Assembly (NCBI GenBank): GCA_016187465.1
Contig: JACPJQ010000003.1
Coordinates: 124,001-188,000 of the forward strand
Direction: 5' to 3'
Source: Candidatus Woesearchaeota archaeon
GTDB lineage: Archaea; Nanobdellota; Nanobdellia; Woesearchaeales; GW2011-AR4
Length of the DNA: 64,000 nucleotides
The notes under the pieces were generated by a model. The model was not told the DNA's origin. It worked only from the letters and a program-made list of their open reading frames with translations, and searched no databases. Position numbers and translations under genes: made by a program. Shown piece after piece: positions 54,418 through 62,959 of the stretch. Numbering within the stretch: position 1 is the stretch's first letter; every line of letters starts with the position of its first letter.

Positions 54418-55188
54418 CTATTTCAAACTTTCCTCAAAAAGAATATTGACTGCATTCACGAAGAACGGGCTGTTTATCCAGATTGCAACTTCAAAGTCAG
54501 GCGCTGCATCCTTGTTTGAAACCGTGAAGAGCATTTCTTTCCTGTCAATGCTCACAAAACTCGTGTTTGCGTTGAATTCAGTGTGCTGGATATTCGGCAC
54601 TTTCTTAAGCACGTTCTTGTTGTAAGGCGAATAAAGATTGGCTTTGATGTTTTTCTTTGCAAACACGGGAATAAAACCTTTCAAAAGCTTGACGCTCCTT
54701 TCCAATTGCTCCTGATTTGCAACAACAACAACATTTGATTTGGCATTTGACATCATATCCTTTGCATGCCTGTTAATGCCTGTCCTGCCCACGATTGATT
54801 TTGAAATGCTGGCAATGTCAACGTGCTGCACTCCCGTCTTGTGCAGTAACTCCAACTCTTTGAATTCGTCAGTTTCCTTTACGTTTTCAATCTGCGCCGA
54901 CAGCTCATCAGCCTCTTCCTTGACATTTTTCTTGACCCTCTCAAGTATTATATCTGGCTGCACTGCAAGATATTTAATTGGCTTCCCTATCTTCATTATG
55001 ATAAATCCTTTCTTTTCCAATGACTCAAGAACGTCGTAGCACCTGCTTCTTGGCACACCGGAAATGTCGGCAAGCTCGCCTGCAGATGCAATTCCCCTGC
55101 TGAGCAGCGCAGTCCAAATCTTGACTTCGTAAATGTTAAGCTTGAAGTGCTTTTTCAAATCCATCAAAAATTGTTTTTCCTGCTGCAT
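54418..55188 (-). CDS. TrmB-family transcriptional regulator
   Basis: 256 residues. The N-terminal winged helix is LNIYEVKIWTALLSRGIASA, GELADISGVPRSRCYDVLES, then LEKKGFII. A coiled-coil (ILERVKKNVKEEADELSAQI) links it to a C-terminal domain resembling a degenerate PLD/TrmBL2 domain (NVVVVANQEQLERSVKLLKG). TrmB proteins regulate sugar and energy metabolism or bind DNA broadly. The C-terminal sugar site is not evident. The gene 14 bp upstream encodes a surface protein, possibly controlled by it. Confidence 0.82.
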   Translation of the reverse strand: MQQEKQFLMDLKKHFKLNIYEVKIWTALLSRGIASAGELADISGVPRSRCYDVLESLEKKGFIIMKIGKPIKYLAVQPDIILERVKKNVKEEADELSAQIENVKETDEFKELELLHKTGVQHVDIASISKSIVGRTGINRHAKDMMSNAKSNVVVVANQEQLERSVKLLKGFIPVFAKKNIKANLYSPYNKNVLKKVPNIQHTEFNANTSFVSIDRKEMLFTVSNKDAAPDFEVAIWINSPFFVNAVNILFEESLK

Positions 55189-55201
55189 TTTGTATCAAGA
55201 T

Positions 55202-56290
55202 TTAATCTCTTCTTCTCACGAATAAAGCAACTACAAGCACAATTCCGATTATTACTATTGCCACTTCAGCTATGATTATCCCTACAACAAAAGCATTGCT
55301 TTGCAAAAATCCTTCCTGCGTTACAACAGTTCCTTCAGGAATTTCAGGCTCTGTTTCTATTGTTGTGGTTGTTCTGCCGGTAGTTGGCGTAATCACTTCA
55401 ACAGGCTGCTCCTCTTCCTCGCTTGTTGTTTCTTCTTCCGTTTCATCGGGTGCTTCGGGCTTTGCTGCTGCGCAGTCATTCACAGTTAAGGTAGCTGTTT
55501 CTTCAGTCCTTTTCCTGTCATTGTCATACGATGCCCTAAATGTTACTGGATAGCTGCCAGCTTCAACATCCGTAGGAACGTTAAAGCTGTATATTTTAGA
55601 ATATCTGCTTTCATCTTCGTTCGGCTCGGCAGTCAGCTCGTCTATTTGGCCTTCCAAGTCAATGCCCAAATCCGGGTTGAAAACCTCAAAAGTTATGTCC
55701 TCTTCATCCTCATTTCCTATGTTTATGGTGATTGTAGACAATTGGACATTCTTTCTGCTGCATGAAACCTCAGCAGGGCTTAAAGACATCCTTGTTACCT
55801 TTAACAAATGGTTTTCCTTATTGACTTCAAGCTCCAGCTGCATATCTGCTTCCTGATTTGTCCCATTTTCATCGTCGCCCTCAGCGTGTATGAGAACTGT
55901 AAAGGAATCTTCTTCAACTTCTATCGGGACTTCAAAGTTTAAAGTAACCCTCTTGTCTCTGCCGGCCTTCAAATCAAAATCTGTGCTTTCCTCTTCCAGG
56001 TCATCACCATCATCAATGCCCTCAATTGTCACAGTGACTGAGATGTCCTCTATTTCAAGGTCTTCCTCATTCGTAAAATTGTTTTTTACCTCTATCTTGA
56101 ACTCTACAGAATCTCCCGGCTCGGCATCATCATCTATGGTTTCGCCGTCATCCAGGTTTTTGGAAGTTCTTCCGCCTACCTTAACGTCAACATCCGAAAA
56201 GAAAAGCTTAGAGCCTGCGGCATATGCTACACTCATCAAAAATACAAACATGACAATGCTCGACAATAACAATCTTGTTGTTTTAGCCAT
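55202..56290 (-). CDS. Secreted beta-sandwich surface protein with C-terminal anchor
   Basis: 362 residues. Signal peptide (LLLSSIVMFVFLMSVAYAAG), then two tandem beta-sandwich, CARDB-like domains rich in Asp and Glu (DVKVGGRTSKNLDDGE, VSCSRKNVQLSTITINIGNE). A Thr/Glu-rich linker (EETTSEEEEQPVE) and a C-terminal membrane helix with RRRD end follow. The layout is that of archaeal S-layer-associated proteins. Function unknown; adhesive or scaffold role likely. Confidence 0.72.
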   Translation of the reverse strand: MAKTTRLLLSSIVMFVFLMSVAYAAGSKLFFSDVDVKVGGRTSKNLDDGETIDDDAEPGDSVEFKIEVKNNFTNEEDLEIEDISVTVTIEGIDDGDDLEEESTDFDLKAGRDKRVTLNFEVPIEVEEDSFTVLIHAEGDDENGTNQEADMQLELEVNKENHLLKVTRMSLSPAEVSCSRKNVQLSTITINIGNEDEEDITFEVFNPDLGIDLEGQIDELTAEPNEDESRYSKIYSFNVPTDVEAGSYPVTFRASYDNDRKRTEETATLTVNDCAAAKPEAPDETEEETTSEEEEQPVEVITPTTGRTTTTIETEPEIPEGTVVTQEGFLQSNAFVVGIIIAEVAIVIIGIVLVVALFVRRRD

Positions 56291-56347
56291 TCTTGCCTAT
56301 GCTAAAAGCCACTGGTATTTAAATTTTACTATTTTTGAATGGTAACG

Positions 56348-57097
56348 TTAGAAGAATATCAGCCTGACAGCCATAAGTATAATGACGGGCACTAGGATCC
56401 TTTTTAGCCACGTATTTCTGAATTTTAAAATCATAGCTGCCCCAACCCACCCGCCTGCCACATTTATCAAAAGCAACGGCGCCCCTATCTTATAGTCTAT
56501 AAGGCCGCGGTACACAAATACAATGGTTGTGACTATGGATATGGGCAATGTGACTGCTTTTTGGTTCACAAGGGCTTCCTTGAAGCTAAGCCCGTAAATC
56601 AGCACAAGGAGGAAGATTATCAGAGTTGCGCCTCCCCCGCCTATTAATCCAATGTAAGCGCCGATGAACAGCCCGGCAATCACGCTCAATACATGCCTAA
56701 CTACCGCACCTTTTTTCTTTTTTCCTTTTGGCTTGACATAATCTTCAGCAAGAATCAGGAGGGAAATCGCTATCATCAAAATTCCGACAATTGTCTTTAG
56801 CAGCCCTTCATCCACTTGGGTCATGAATGACGCGCTTGCGAAGGAACCTACAACTCCGGCGATTGCAAACGGCCAAACATACCTGAATTCCACTTTCTCC
56901 TTTGTGGAGAACTTTGTCAGGTTGCCTACTGCGATGCCCAGCATTGAAAATCTTGCGGTTGCAATGGCTGTATACACAGGCACACCGAGAAATATCATTG
57001 TAGGAGGAAGGATGAGCATTGCGCTGCCAATCATTGTCCCTATTATTGCAGATATAAAGCTGACAGCCATCAATAAAATCATGCTCAACAGTTCCAT
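56348..57097 (-). CDS. TauE/SafE-family membrane transporter
   Basis: 249 residues with seven or eight helices in two repeats. The first is MILLMAVSFISAIIGTMIGS. The family motif GLFIGAYIGLIGGGGATLII is followed by NQKAVTLPISIVTTIVFVYR and NVAGGWVGAAM. TauE/SafE proteins export sulfite, sulfoacetate or similar anions. Substrate not predictable. Confidence 0.88.
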   Translation of the reverse strand: MELLSMILLMAVSFISAIIGTMIGSAMLILPPTMIFLGVPVYTAIATARFSMLGIAVGNLTKFSTKEKVEFRYVWPFAIAGVVGSFASASFMTQVDEGLLKTIVGILMIAISLLILAEDYVKPKGKKKKGAVVRHVLSVIAGLFIGAYIGLIGGGGATLIIFLLVLIYGLSFKEALVNQKAVTLPISIVTTIVFVYRGLIDYKIGAPLLLINVAGGWVGAAMILKFRNTWLKRILVPVIILMAVRLIFF

Positions 57098-57153
57098 GAT
57101 CTTAAATCAAGATTAGCAGAAAGTTTATAAATCTTCTTTAAAACAAATTTTTT

Positions 57154-57729
57154 ATGGTCGGGAACATTCCAAATTTCACGAAAATTGACGTTCTGAGGTG
57201 TTTTTTAAGGTTTGACAGGAACGCAAGCAGGCAGGATCTTGCAAAAGAGCTTGAGCTTGGGGAGGGAACAACAAGAACAATTCTCAACTCTTTGAAGACA
57301 AAAAAACTGCTGGACTCAACCAAAAAAGGGCATTATCTGAGCAAAAATGGAGAACAAGAGTTAAAGCATATCCTTGGATATATAAGCACTCCAAAAGCAA
57401 TAATCACAGAGCAGCTTTATCCGGATTTCAAAAAAAGCGGGGTTGCCGTAAAGGATGCAAAAAACTTAAGGGAACTGTACAAGCTGAGGGATATTGCTGT
57501 CAAAAACGGGGCCGATGGCGCTATACTGCTGAAGTTTGACGGCAGGCTTTACGCTCCAGAGTCGGATTATAGTCAGGATTACAATGAATTTGAAAAATAT
57601 TTTAAGCTGGAGAAGAATGATGCAGTAGTAATTGCCTTTTCAAATGAAAAAAGAAGCGCTGAAAATGGCGCGCTTGCGATTGCAGTTGAGCTTAACGTCA
57701 TGTTAAAAAAGTTTGTAAATGAATTTTAG
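57154..57729 (+). CDS. Winged-helix regulator with DUF4443-like domain
   Basis: 191 residues. The N-terminal winged helix is KIDVLRCFLRFDRNASRQDL, LELGEGTTRTILNSLKTKKL and KKGHYLSKNG. The C-terminal part (residues 90-191) has YKLRDIAVKNGADGAILLKF and ENGALAIAVELNVMLKK, as in archaeal DUF4443 proteins. TTTATAAATC is 25-34 bp upstream. It is 15 bp before prs and may regulate it. Confidence 0.75.
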   Translation: MVGNIPNFTKIDVLRCFLRFDRNASRQDLAKELELGEGTTRTILNSLKTKKLLDSTKKGHYLSKNGEQELKHILGYISTPKAIITEQLYPDFKKSGVAVKDAKNLRELYKLRDIAVKNGADGAILLKFDGRLYAPESDYSQDYNEFEKYFKLEKNDAVVIAFSNEKRSAENGALAIAVELNVMLKKFVNEF

Positions 57730-57744
57730 GCAAAAAGAGGCCCT

Positions 57745-58620
57745 ATGCTGATTGTTAGCGGTACGCACGGGAAACACATTGGACGGTTGATAGCAGGAAA
57801 GCTAAAGTCAGGCTACTCTGCTTTGATTGTTGACAAGTTCCCTGATGGCGAGCTTAGGGTCAGGCTCAGTTGTCCGCTGAAAGGCAAAAACATTATATTA
57901 GTGCAATCATTCTACAAGAACATCAGCGACTCTGTTTTGGAAGTTATTCTTGCGGCGGAGACTGCACGTGAGCTCGGCGCAAAAAAAATTGTGCTGGCTG
58001 CGCCGTATTTTCCTTATATGAGGCAGGATAAGAGGTTCCACAGCGGAGAATCAGTAAGCCAACGCATAATCGCAGGTCTTATTGACAGGTATTTTGATGC
58101 TGTGCTCATGCTTGACCCCCATCTGCACAGAAAAAGCAAACTTCAGGGCATATTCCGCATAAAGGCGCAAAAATTGACAGCAAACTCTTTAATGGCAGAT
58201 TACATAAAAAAGCGCATAAAAAATCCCGTCATCATAGGCCCTGACGGGGAAAGCTACAAATGGGCAAGTGCTGTCGCTGAAATGCTTGGAGCCGAATCAA
58301 GAATATTGAGCAAAAAAAGGCATTCTTCTTATCATGTTAAAGTGAGGCTAAACAAAAAGATTGATTTAAGCAATAAAAATGCAGTCATTGTCGATGACAT
58401 TGTCAGCACGGGTCATACCATTCTGGAGACTGCAAAAGTTCTGAGAAGGTTAGGCGCAAAAAAAATGTACTGCATATGCGTGCATGGAATTTTTGTCAAT
58501 GACGCGCTTAAAAAACTTAAAAAAGCGAACATAGAAGTTGTTTCAACAAACACCATACCAAGCAAAATGTCCAAGATTGATGTGAGCGGAGTGATTGGTG
58601 AAAGCTTGCAGCAAATTTAA
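57745..58620 (+). CDS. prs: Ribose-phosphate pyrophosphokinase
   Basis: 291 residues. Makes PRPP from ribose-5-phosphate and ATP, the precursor used by the purine genes and the HisG domain in this window. Motifs are KFPDGELRVRL, YFPYMRQDKRFHSGE, MLDPHLHRK and the PRPP loop VIVDDIVSTGHTILETAK. The length is that of the archaeal class. Directly follows the DUF4443-like regulator gene. Confidence 0.95.
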   Translation: MLIVSGTHGKHIGRLIAGKLKSGYSALIVDKFPDGELRVRLSCPLKGKNIILVQSFYKNISDSVLEVILAAETARELGAKKIVLAAPYFPYMRQDKRFHSGESVSQRIIAGLIDRYFDAVLMLDPHLHRKSKLQGIFRIKAQKLTANSLMADYIKKRIKNPVIIGPDGESYKWASAVAEMLGAESRILSKKRHSSYHVKVRLNKKIDLSNKNAVIVDDIVSTGHTILETAKVLRRLGAKKMYCICVHGIFVNDALKKLKKANIEVVSTNTIPSKMSKIDVSGVIGESLQQI

Positions 58621-58654
58621 TCCTTAGAATAGTTTTCTGGTTTCTGAAAAGCCG

Positions 58655-58933
58655 CTAATCGCTTAACCCGAACGAGCTTGTGAAATCAACAATCATTTGG
58701 TATTTATCCAAATAATCAAAACCCTTTTGAGTCAAGGAGTAGGTTTTTCCGCTCTTCAGCTTATTTTCAACAACGAACCCTTTTTGCATCAGCTCATTCA
58801 TATATTCGCTAAACATCTGGTTTGAGAGATTTGACTTATAAAGTATATTTGTCGGTTTTATTTTTCCGTTCCTTCCCTTTACGACACTTAAGATATCATA
58901 AATAATTTGCAGCTTGTCCCTCTTTTTGCTCAT
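58655..58933 (-). CDS. Winged-helix DNA-binding protein, 92 aa
   Basis: KKRDKLQIIYDILSVVKGRN, TNILYKSNLSNQMFSEYMNE and GKTYSLTQKGFDYLDKYQMI are the three helices and wing typical of the archaeal small winged-helix group (DUF4364-like/MarR). It overlaps the membrane-protein gene by 4 bp (ATGA), so they are coupled: possibly a regulator with its membrane sensor. Confidence 0.78.
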   Translation of the reverse strand: MSKKRDKLQIIYDILSVVKGRNGKIKPTNILYKSNLSNQMFSEYMNELMQKGFVVENKLKSGKTYSLTQKGFDYLDKYQMIVDFTSSFGLSD

Positions 58934-59589
58934 TTTCGTCTAATCACGCTTATCAAATTGGTTAAAATCAGCACATAAGCGACAAATTCAAGCAGATGGC
59001 CCGCTACATAAAATGTGCCGTGGTCGATAGAGAAAATAAAATGAATCTTGCCGAAAAGCAGGAACAAAAACGCCGTAAAGACAATCAGCGTGCTCATTTT
59101 TCTGCTGTCTAGATAGTTTCCCAAATAATAAAATGAGATGTAAATAAGCAGTATTGACGACAGGGCGTAAAAGAAGTAAAGCTTGTTCGAGCTTAACAGA
59201 AGCACTGCCAATATCGCAGCCAAAAACAGCGCATATGCTTTCAAATCATTGATTTTCAGAGTCATGTAGGCAAGCGTCACTATGCCAGTGATGAAAAGAA
59301 TCATATGGGCATATATGCCAAAATTGCTTAAGCTGTGCGTGACTGCCATCGACTGCATGCTGCACCAATCCGCCATTGAGTAGCTCGCGGCAAAATTCAA
59401 AATTGATTGAATAAAATAAGCGGCGGAAATAAAAAGAAAGGAAATTCCAAGTAATTTTGACTGCCTTTGCCCGGATAATCGGTAAATTCTTATAGAATAT
59501 ACTCCAACGAGAAGCGCAATGACAAAAAACATCAGCTCAAGGATTGCATTGTATCCCGCGAACCAGTTCGGGACTATTGCATAGTTCAT
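58930..59589 (-). CDS. Seven-helix membrane protein
   Basis: 219 residues, about seven transmembrane segments (AILELMFFVIALLVGVYSI, GISFLFISAAYFIQSIL, HMILFITGIVTLAYMTL, AYALFLAAILAVLLL, FYALSSILLIYISFYYL, LIVFTAFLFLLFG and LLEFVAYVLILTNLIS). It begins MNYAIVPNWFAGYNA. Unknown; coupled with the winged-helix protein and divergent from the copper/redox cluster. Confidence 0.68.
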   Translation of the reverse strand: MNYAIVPNWFAGYNAILELMFFVIALLVGVYSIRIYRLSGQRQSKLLGISFLFISAAYFIQSILNFAASYSMADWCSMQSMAVTHSLSNFGIYAHMILFITGIVTLAYMTLKINDLKAYALFLAAILAVLLLSSNKLYFFYALSSILLIYISFYYLGNYLDSRKMSTLIVFTAFLFLLFGKIHFIFSIDHGTFYVAGHLLEFVAYVLILTNLISVIRRK

Positions 59590-59708
59590 TATTTTCTCCA
59601 GTCAATTTTTCCCCTTTTTAAACTTTCCGAAGGATAAATCTGGATTTCTCCTTAAGAAGCGATTTATAAATGGTATGCATAAATAACTCCAATTTGGAGG
59701 GAATAACC

Positions 59709-59993
59709 ATGAAAAAACAAGGAAAGAAGTCAAATAACTGGATTGTTTTTGCGGTTGCTGCCGTAGCGTTGCTCTCGTTAGTTGTATTCGTCTATGCGCA
59801 GGAAAACCCCAACAAGAATCATATGTTAAACAACGACATAATGGATATGATGGGCGGCAAAGGCATGAACACAATGCACAAGCAGATGACAAAAAACCTG
59901 GACCAAGAGACAAGAGAGCAGATGGACAAAGTGCACGAGCAATGCGAAAAATTGCACGAAGACAAATCCTTCAAGGAAGGAATGATGCAGTAA
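59709..59993 (+). CDS. Secreted Met/His-rich small protein
   Basis: 94 residues from the ATG at 59709, with GGAGGGA 7-13 bp upstream (an earlier in-frame start at 59670 is in the promoter). The signal sequence is WIVFAVAAVALLSLVVFVYA. The exported part has IMDMMGGKGMNTMHKQMT and EGMMQ, Met- and His-rich like copper-binding periplasmic peptides. Opens the cluster that leads to the multicopper oxidase. Confidence 0.65.
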   Translation: MKKQGKKSNNWIVFAVAAVALLSLVVFVYAQENPNKNHMLNNDIMDMMGGKGMNTMHKQMTKNLDQETREQMDKVHEQCEKLHEDKSFKEGMMQ

Positions 59994-59994
59994 A

Positions 59995-60267
59995 ATGAAT
60001 AAGGAATCGTACAGCTGGATTTTGGTGGCTTTAATACTTTTGTTGCTCGCAAGCAGCATGCTTATGGGCAGAGGATACATGGGCTTCAGCATGGGGCTTG
60101 GGTTTATCCTTATGCTAGTTTTCTGGGTGGCAGTAATCTGGCTGATATTTGAGCTGTTTGGAAAAGGGCATGAGAAAACAGATTCGCTTGAAATACTTAA
60201 GAGCAGATTTGCCAGAGGCGAAATAAACAAGAGGCAATTTGAGCAGATGAAAAAAGAATTGTTATAG
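59995..60267 (+). CDS. Small membrane protein with SHOCT domain
   Basis: 90 residues. Two helices (SWILVALILLLLASSMLMG and GFSMGLGFILMLVFWVAVIW) and a C-terminal SHOCT motif LEILKSRFARGEINKRQFEQ then MKKEL. Such proteins often neighbour metal-efflux and copper genes in bacteria. Starts 1 bp after the preceding stop. Confidence 0.82.
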   Translation: MNKESYSWILVALILLLLASSMLMGRGYMGFSMGLGFILMLVFWVAVIWLIFELFGKGHEKTDSLEILKSRFARGEINKRQFEQMKKELL

Positions 60268-60279
60268 GAAGGTGAAACA

Positions 60280-60495
60280 ATGAGCGAACATGTGCACAAG
60301 CAAAAAGAAGGATTTTTGCATAAGATAAAACATAATCATTTTTTTATGGTTTTGATCTGCGTAGTTCCAATAATCTTGCTGCTTACGGGAAGCTATTTTT
60401 TCGGCTGGAAAAACAACAGTCTGCTCTTATTTGCATTTTTGGCAGCATGCGTATTTGGGCACATGTTCATGATGCAGAATCATAAGACTCATTAA
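60280..60495 (+). CDS. DUF2933-like small membrane protein
   Basis: 71 residues with two helices (FFMVLICVVPIILLLTGSYF and LLLFAFLAACVFGHMFMM) and a His/Met end HMFMMQNHKTH, the DUF2933 pattern seen next to heavy-metal genes. GGAAGGTG lies 5-12 bp upstream. Confidence 0.7.
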   Translation: MSEHVHKQKEGFLHKIKHNHFFMVLICVVPIILLLTGSYFFGWKNNSLLLFAFLAACVFGHMFMMQNHKTH

Positions 60496-60513
60496 AAATC
60501 AGGAGGCGAAAAA

Positions 60514-60546
60514 ATGGGAAAAGGAAAATCAAAAGGCTGTTGCTAG
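60514..60546 (+). CDS. Possible 10-aa micropeptide MGKGKSKGCC
   Basis: A complete ORF of ten codons with an excellent AGGAGG sequence 8-13 bp before its ATG, in line with the other genes of the cluster. It ends with two Cys. The short length makes chance plausible, but ribosome-binding site, position and composition favour a real peptide that could hold a metal. Confidence 0.45.
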   Translation: MGKGKSKGCC

Positions 60547-60591
60547 GCGTTGGGGGTGGCTACCTAACAAAATTTTTTATTTTTTCATTTT

Positions 60592-60602
60592 ATATAAATA
60601 AT
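60592..60602 (+). promoter_or_regulatory. TATA-like element
   Basis: TTATATAAATAA about 30-40 bp before the small acidic-protein gene at 60630; preceded by a T-rich tract (60573-60591) that could terminate the upstream operon. Confidence 0.45.
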
Positions 60603-60629
60603 CTTATAGATTGTGCAAGTGGTGATATA

Positions 60630-60777
60630 ATGAAAAAAAAGAAATTTCATTGCTGAAGAATCGACTGAAGATGATTTCAGCATATACTCAAGACACAATA
60701 GGGAAAGCCAGCTTGAGGCTGATGAGCTAAGCCCTATTGAAGGGGCATTCATGGAAGGATATGGAAATGCCATATAG
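60630..60777 (+). pseudogene. Second 48-aa acidic small protein, frame broken in an A8 run
   Basis: Homologue of 20285-20431. Reading from the ATG (60630) with one A fewer in the run AAAAAAAA (60633-60640) gives 48 residues, MKKRNFIAEESTEDDFSIYS ... ELSPIEGAFMEGYGNAI, equal in length and aligned throughout to the first copy. As written, the ATG frame stops after eight codons. The homopolymer suggests either a sequencing error, ribosomal or polymerase slippage, or recent inactivation. Followed by a Cys-rich small gene as in the first locus. Confidence 0.65.
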
Positions 60778-60790
60778 AGAAGTGATTTGA

Positions 60791-60910
60791 ATGAAAATCC
60801 CAAATGCATGCAGCTGCGGATTAAACTGCGAATGCGAACGCTGCAAGAGGACATGCTTGGACTTGGATACGCTGGATAACAACAACATGGAGGATTTGAA
60901 TGAAAAATAA
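60791..60910 (+). CDS. Cys-rich small protein, 39 aa
   Basis: MKIPNACSCGLNCECERCKRTC then an acidic tail: seven Cys in the first 22 residues, suited to zinc, copper or an iron-sulfur cluster. Position after the acidic peptide mirrors 20444. Its end overlaps the next ORF by 11 bp. Confidence 0.6.
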   Translation: MKIPNACSCGLNCECERCKRTCLDLDTLDNNNMEDLNEK

Positions 60911-61043
60911 AGATAAAAAATTTGAATTTGCTTCAAAAATGAAAAACAAAAAGAAAATGGAAGAAACAAATGAAGAGGAAATTGCAAGCACCAAGTTTAT
61001 TGACAGCTTGTTATCGATTGACTTCAGTATACGCGGCGAATGA
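60900..61043 (+). CDS. Small charged protein, 47 aa
   Basis: MKNKDKKFEFASKMKNKKKM then EETNEEEIASTKFIDSLLSI. Lys-rich N half, acidic C half, no motif. Its stop overlaps the next ATG as ATGA, so translation is probably coupled. Confidence 0.5.
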   Translation: MKNKDKKFEFASKMKNKKKMEETNEEEIASTKFIDSLLSIDFSIRGE

Positions 61044-61270
61044 AAAAGATAGAGATGCTAAACAAAATGCAGAAAAAAGGCATAATGGAAACTGCAGTAC
61101 TTGCAGGAATAACAGTATTTATTTTCACTCTGATACTGTTGACAATCCAATCGGCAACCGGCCATAAGTCATGGCTTTTGTCTTCGGCTTTGTCATTGTT
61201 AGCATTAGTAATAATTTTTATGTTCATTGAAAAAAGCAGGCTGAAAAATCATGAAAAATTCGTGCATTAA
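61040..61270 (+). CDS. Two-helix membrane protein, 76 aa
   Basis: KKGIMETAVLAGITVFIFTL with ILLTIQSATG, then SWLLSSALSLLALVIIFMFI form two helices. Coupled by ATGA to the preceding ORF. Unknown role in the copper/redox cluster. Confidence 0.58.
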   Translation: MKKIEMLNKMQKKGIMETAVLAGITVFIFTLILLTIQSATGHKSWLLSSALSLLALVIIFMFIEKSRLKNHEKFVH

Positions 61271-61295
61271 GGCGATTGCAGCGGATAAAGGAGAA

Positions 61296-61403
61296 ATGGC
61301 AGTGAATATGTGCAAAATGATCGGAAAGTGCGAAAACAAGGATTGCAGATGCAAAAAACATGGAGTAAAAAAGCAAAATGAGGAAATTGAACTTAAAGCA
61401 TAA
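61296..61403 (+). CDS. Cys-rich small protein, 35 aa
   Basis: MAVNMCKMIGKCENKDCRCK with four Cys, then a Lys/Glu tail. AAAGGAG lies 5-11 bp upstream of the ATG. It overlaps the multicopper oxidase start (61378) by 26 bp. A metal-binding peptide by composition. Confidence 0.5.
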   Translation: MAVNMCKMIGKCENKDCRCKKHGVKKQNEEIELKA

Positions 61404-62949
61404 GCTGGCAGCAGTTTTGATAATATTATCATTCCTGTTGGCTGCATGCAGCCAAGCAAACAATACAATGGCAGATCATATGATGCCGACTCGTGAGATA
61501 TCTGATGCAAAGGTAATTGACAGAAGCGTCTCAAGCTTAAGCGAAGCAAGACAATCGGAAATTGTCGAATTAAAAGACAAACAAGTTTTACAATTGGAAG
61601 CAAATCCAGTCGTCAAGGAAATTGACGGAAATAAAATCAGGATGTATGCTTACAATGGTCAGATTCCTGGCCCATTTATAAAAGCAAAGCAGGGAAGCAT
61701 AGTATATGTTAATTTTACTAACAATATTGACGCCGAAACAACAATACACTGGCACGGAATAAGGCTGGACACAAAATTTGATGGAGTTGTTGACATTAGC
61801 CAAAAGCCTGTAAAACCTGGAGAAAGCTTTCTTTACGAAATCAAGCTGCCTGACGAAGGAATATATTGGTACCATCCCCACATGAGAGAGGATTTGCAGC
61901 AGGAGCTTGGATTGTACGGCAACATATTTATTGAGCCAAAAGATGAGGATTATTTCAACAAAGTTAACATGGAAGTTGCCCTTTTTCTGGATGATATAAA
62001 AATGAAGGGAAATGACATCGAGCCTTTCAACAATAACTTTGCTACTTTCACAATGATGGGCAGGTTTGGCAATGTAATGCTTGTAAATGGCGAAACCGAC
62101 TACAAATTGAATGCTAAGAAAGGTGATATTGCCAGATTTTATCTGACAGATTCTGCAAACACAAGAACCTTCAATTTCATGATTGAGGACCACAAGCTGA
62201 AACTAATAGGAAGCGATTCAGGAAAGTATGAAAAAGAATCAATTGTTGATTCAATAATAATGGCATCAGGGGAAAGATATATTGCAGAAGCTCTTTTTGA
62301 CAAGCCAGGAACTTACAAAATAATCCATAAAACGCCACAAAAAGAATACACTCTAGGAGAAATAATTGTTGAGAATTCTGATATAATACCAGAAGATTCT
62401 TTTTACGAGCTCAAGGAAAATAGAGACATAGAACAATCAATAGAGCCATTCAAGAAATATCTCTCTCCAAAGCCTGATTATGAATTCCGTTTGGACGTAG
62501 AGCAGAGTGCAATGGGCGGCGGCATGGGAAGAATGTCAGATAATGAAGAAATTGAATGGGACGATGCAGGCCATAATGCAATGATGAATTCAATGTCTAC
62601 CAGCAAGAATGTGAAATGGATCATCAAAGATGAAAAAACAGGAAAAATAAACATGGAGAATAACTACAATGTCAAGGTTGGGGATGTAAAGAAAATAAGG
62701 TTTGTGAATAGCAAGAATTCCAAGCATCCGATGCAGCATCCGATGCATTTGCACGGCCAGAGATTCCTTGTTTTGAGCATTGACGGAAAGCAAAATGAGA
62801 ATTTAGCGTGGAAGGACACTGTATTAGTTCCTGCCGGCAAAACAGTTGACATTCTTGTCGAATTTTCAAATCCTGGCGAATGGGTGATGCACTGCCACAT
62901 AGCAGAGCATCTGGAAGCAGGGATGATGACACAGTTTACAGTATCATAG
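61378..62949 (+). CDS. Multicopper oxidase lipoprotein
   Basis: 523 residues. Lipobox LLAACS at about residue 24. Four copper-ligand motifs are intact: TIHWHGIRL, YWYHPHMREDLQQEL, HPMHLHGQRF and MHCHIAEHLEAGMM with the type 1 Cys and axial Met. A Met/Gly-rich loop MGGGMGRMSDN lies before the third domain, as in CueO-type cuprous oxidases. The protein would oxidise Cu(I) or other substrates with O2 outside the cell, suggesting that the organism meets oxygen and copper. Bacterial origin likely. Confidence 0.93.
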   Translation: MRKLNLKHKLAAVLIILSFLLAACSQANNTMADHMMPTREISDAKVIDRSVSSLSEARQSEIVELKDKQVLQLEANPVVKEIDGNKIRMYAYNGQIPGPFIKAKQGSIVYVNFTNNIDAETTIHWHGIRLDTKFDGVVDISQKPVKPGESFLYEIKLPDEGIYWYHPHMREDLQQELGLYGNIFIEPKDEDYFNKVNMEVALFLDDIKMKGNDIEPFNNNFATFTMMGRFGNVMLVNGETDYKLNAKKGDIARFYLTDSANTRTFNFMIEDHKLKLIGSDSGKYEKESIVDSIIMASGERYIAEALFDKPGTYKIIHKTPQKEYTLGEIIVENSDIIPEDSFYELKENRDIEQSIEPFKKYLSPKPDYEFRLDVEQSAMGGGMGRMSDNEEIEWDDAGHNAMMNSMSTSKNVKWIIKDEKTGKINMENNYNVKVGDVKKIRFVNSKNSKHPMQHPMHLHGQRFLVLSIDGKQNENLAWKDTVLVPAGKTVDILVEFSNPGEWVMHCHIAEHLEAGMMTQFTVS

Positions 62950-62959
62950 AGGTAAAAAA

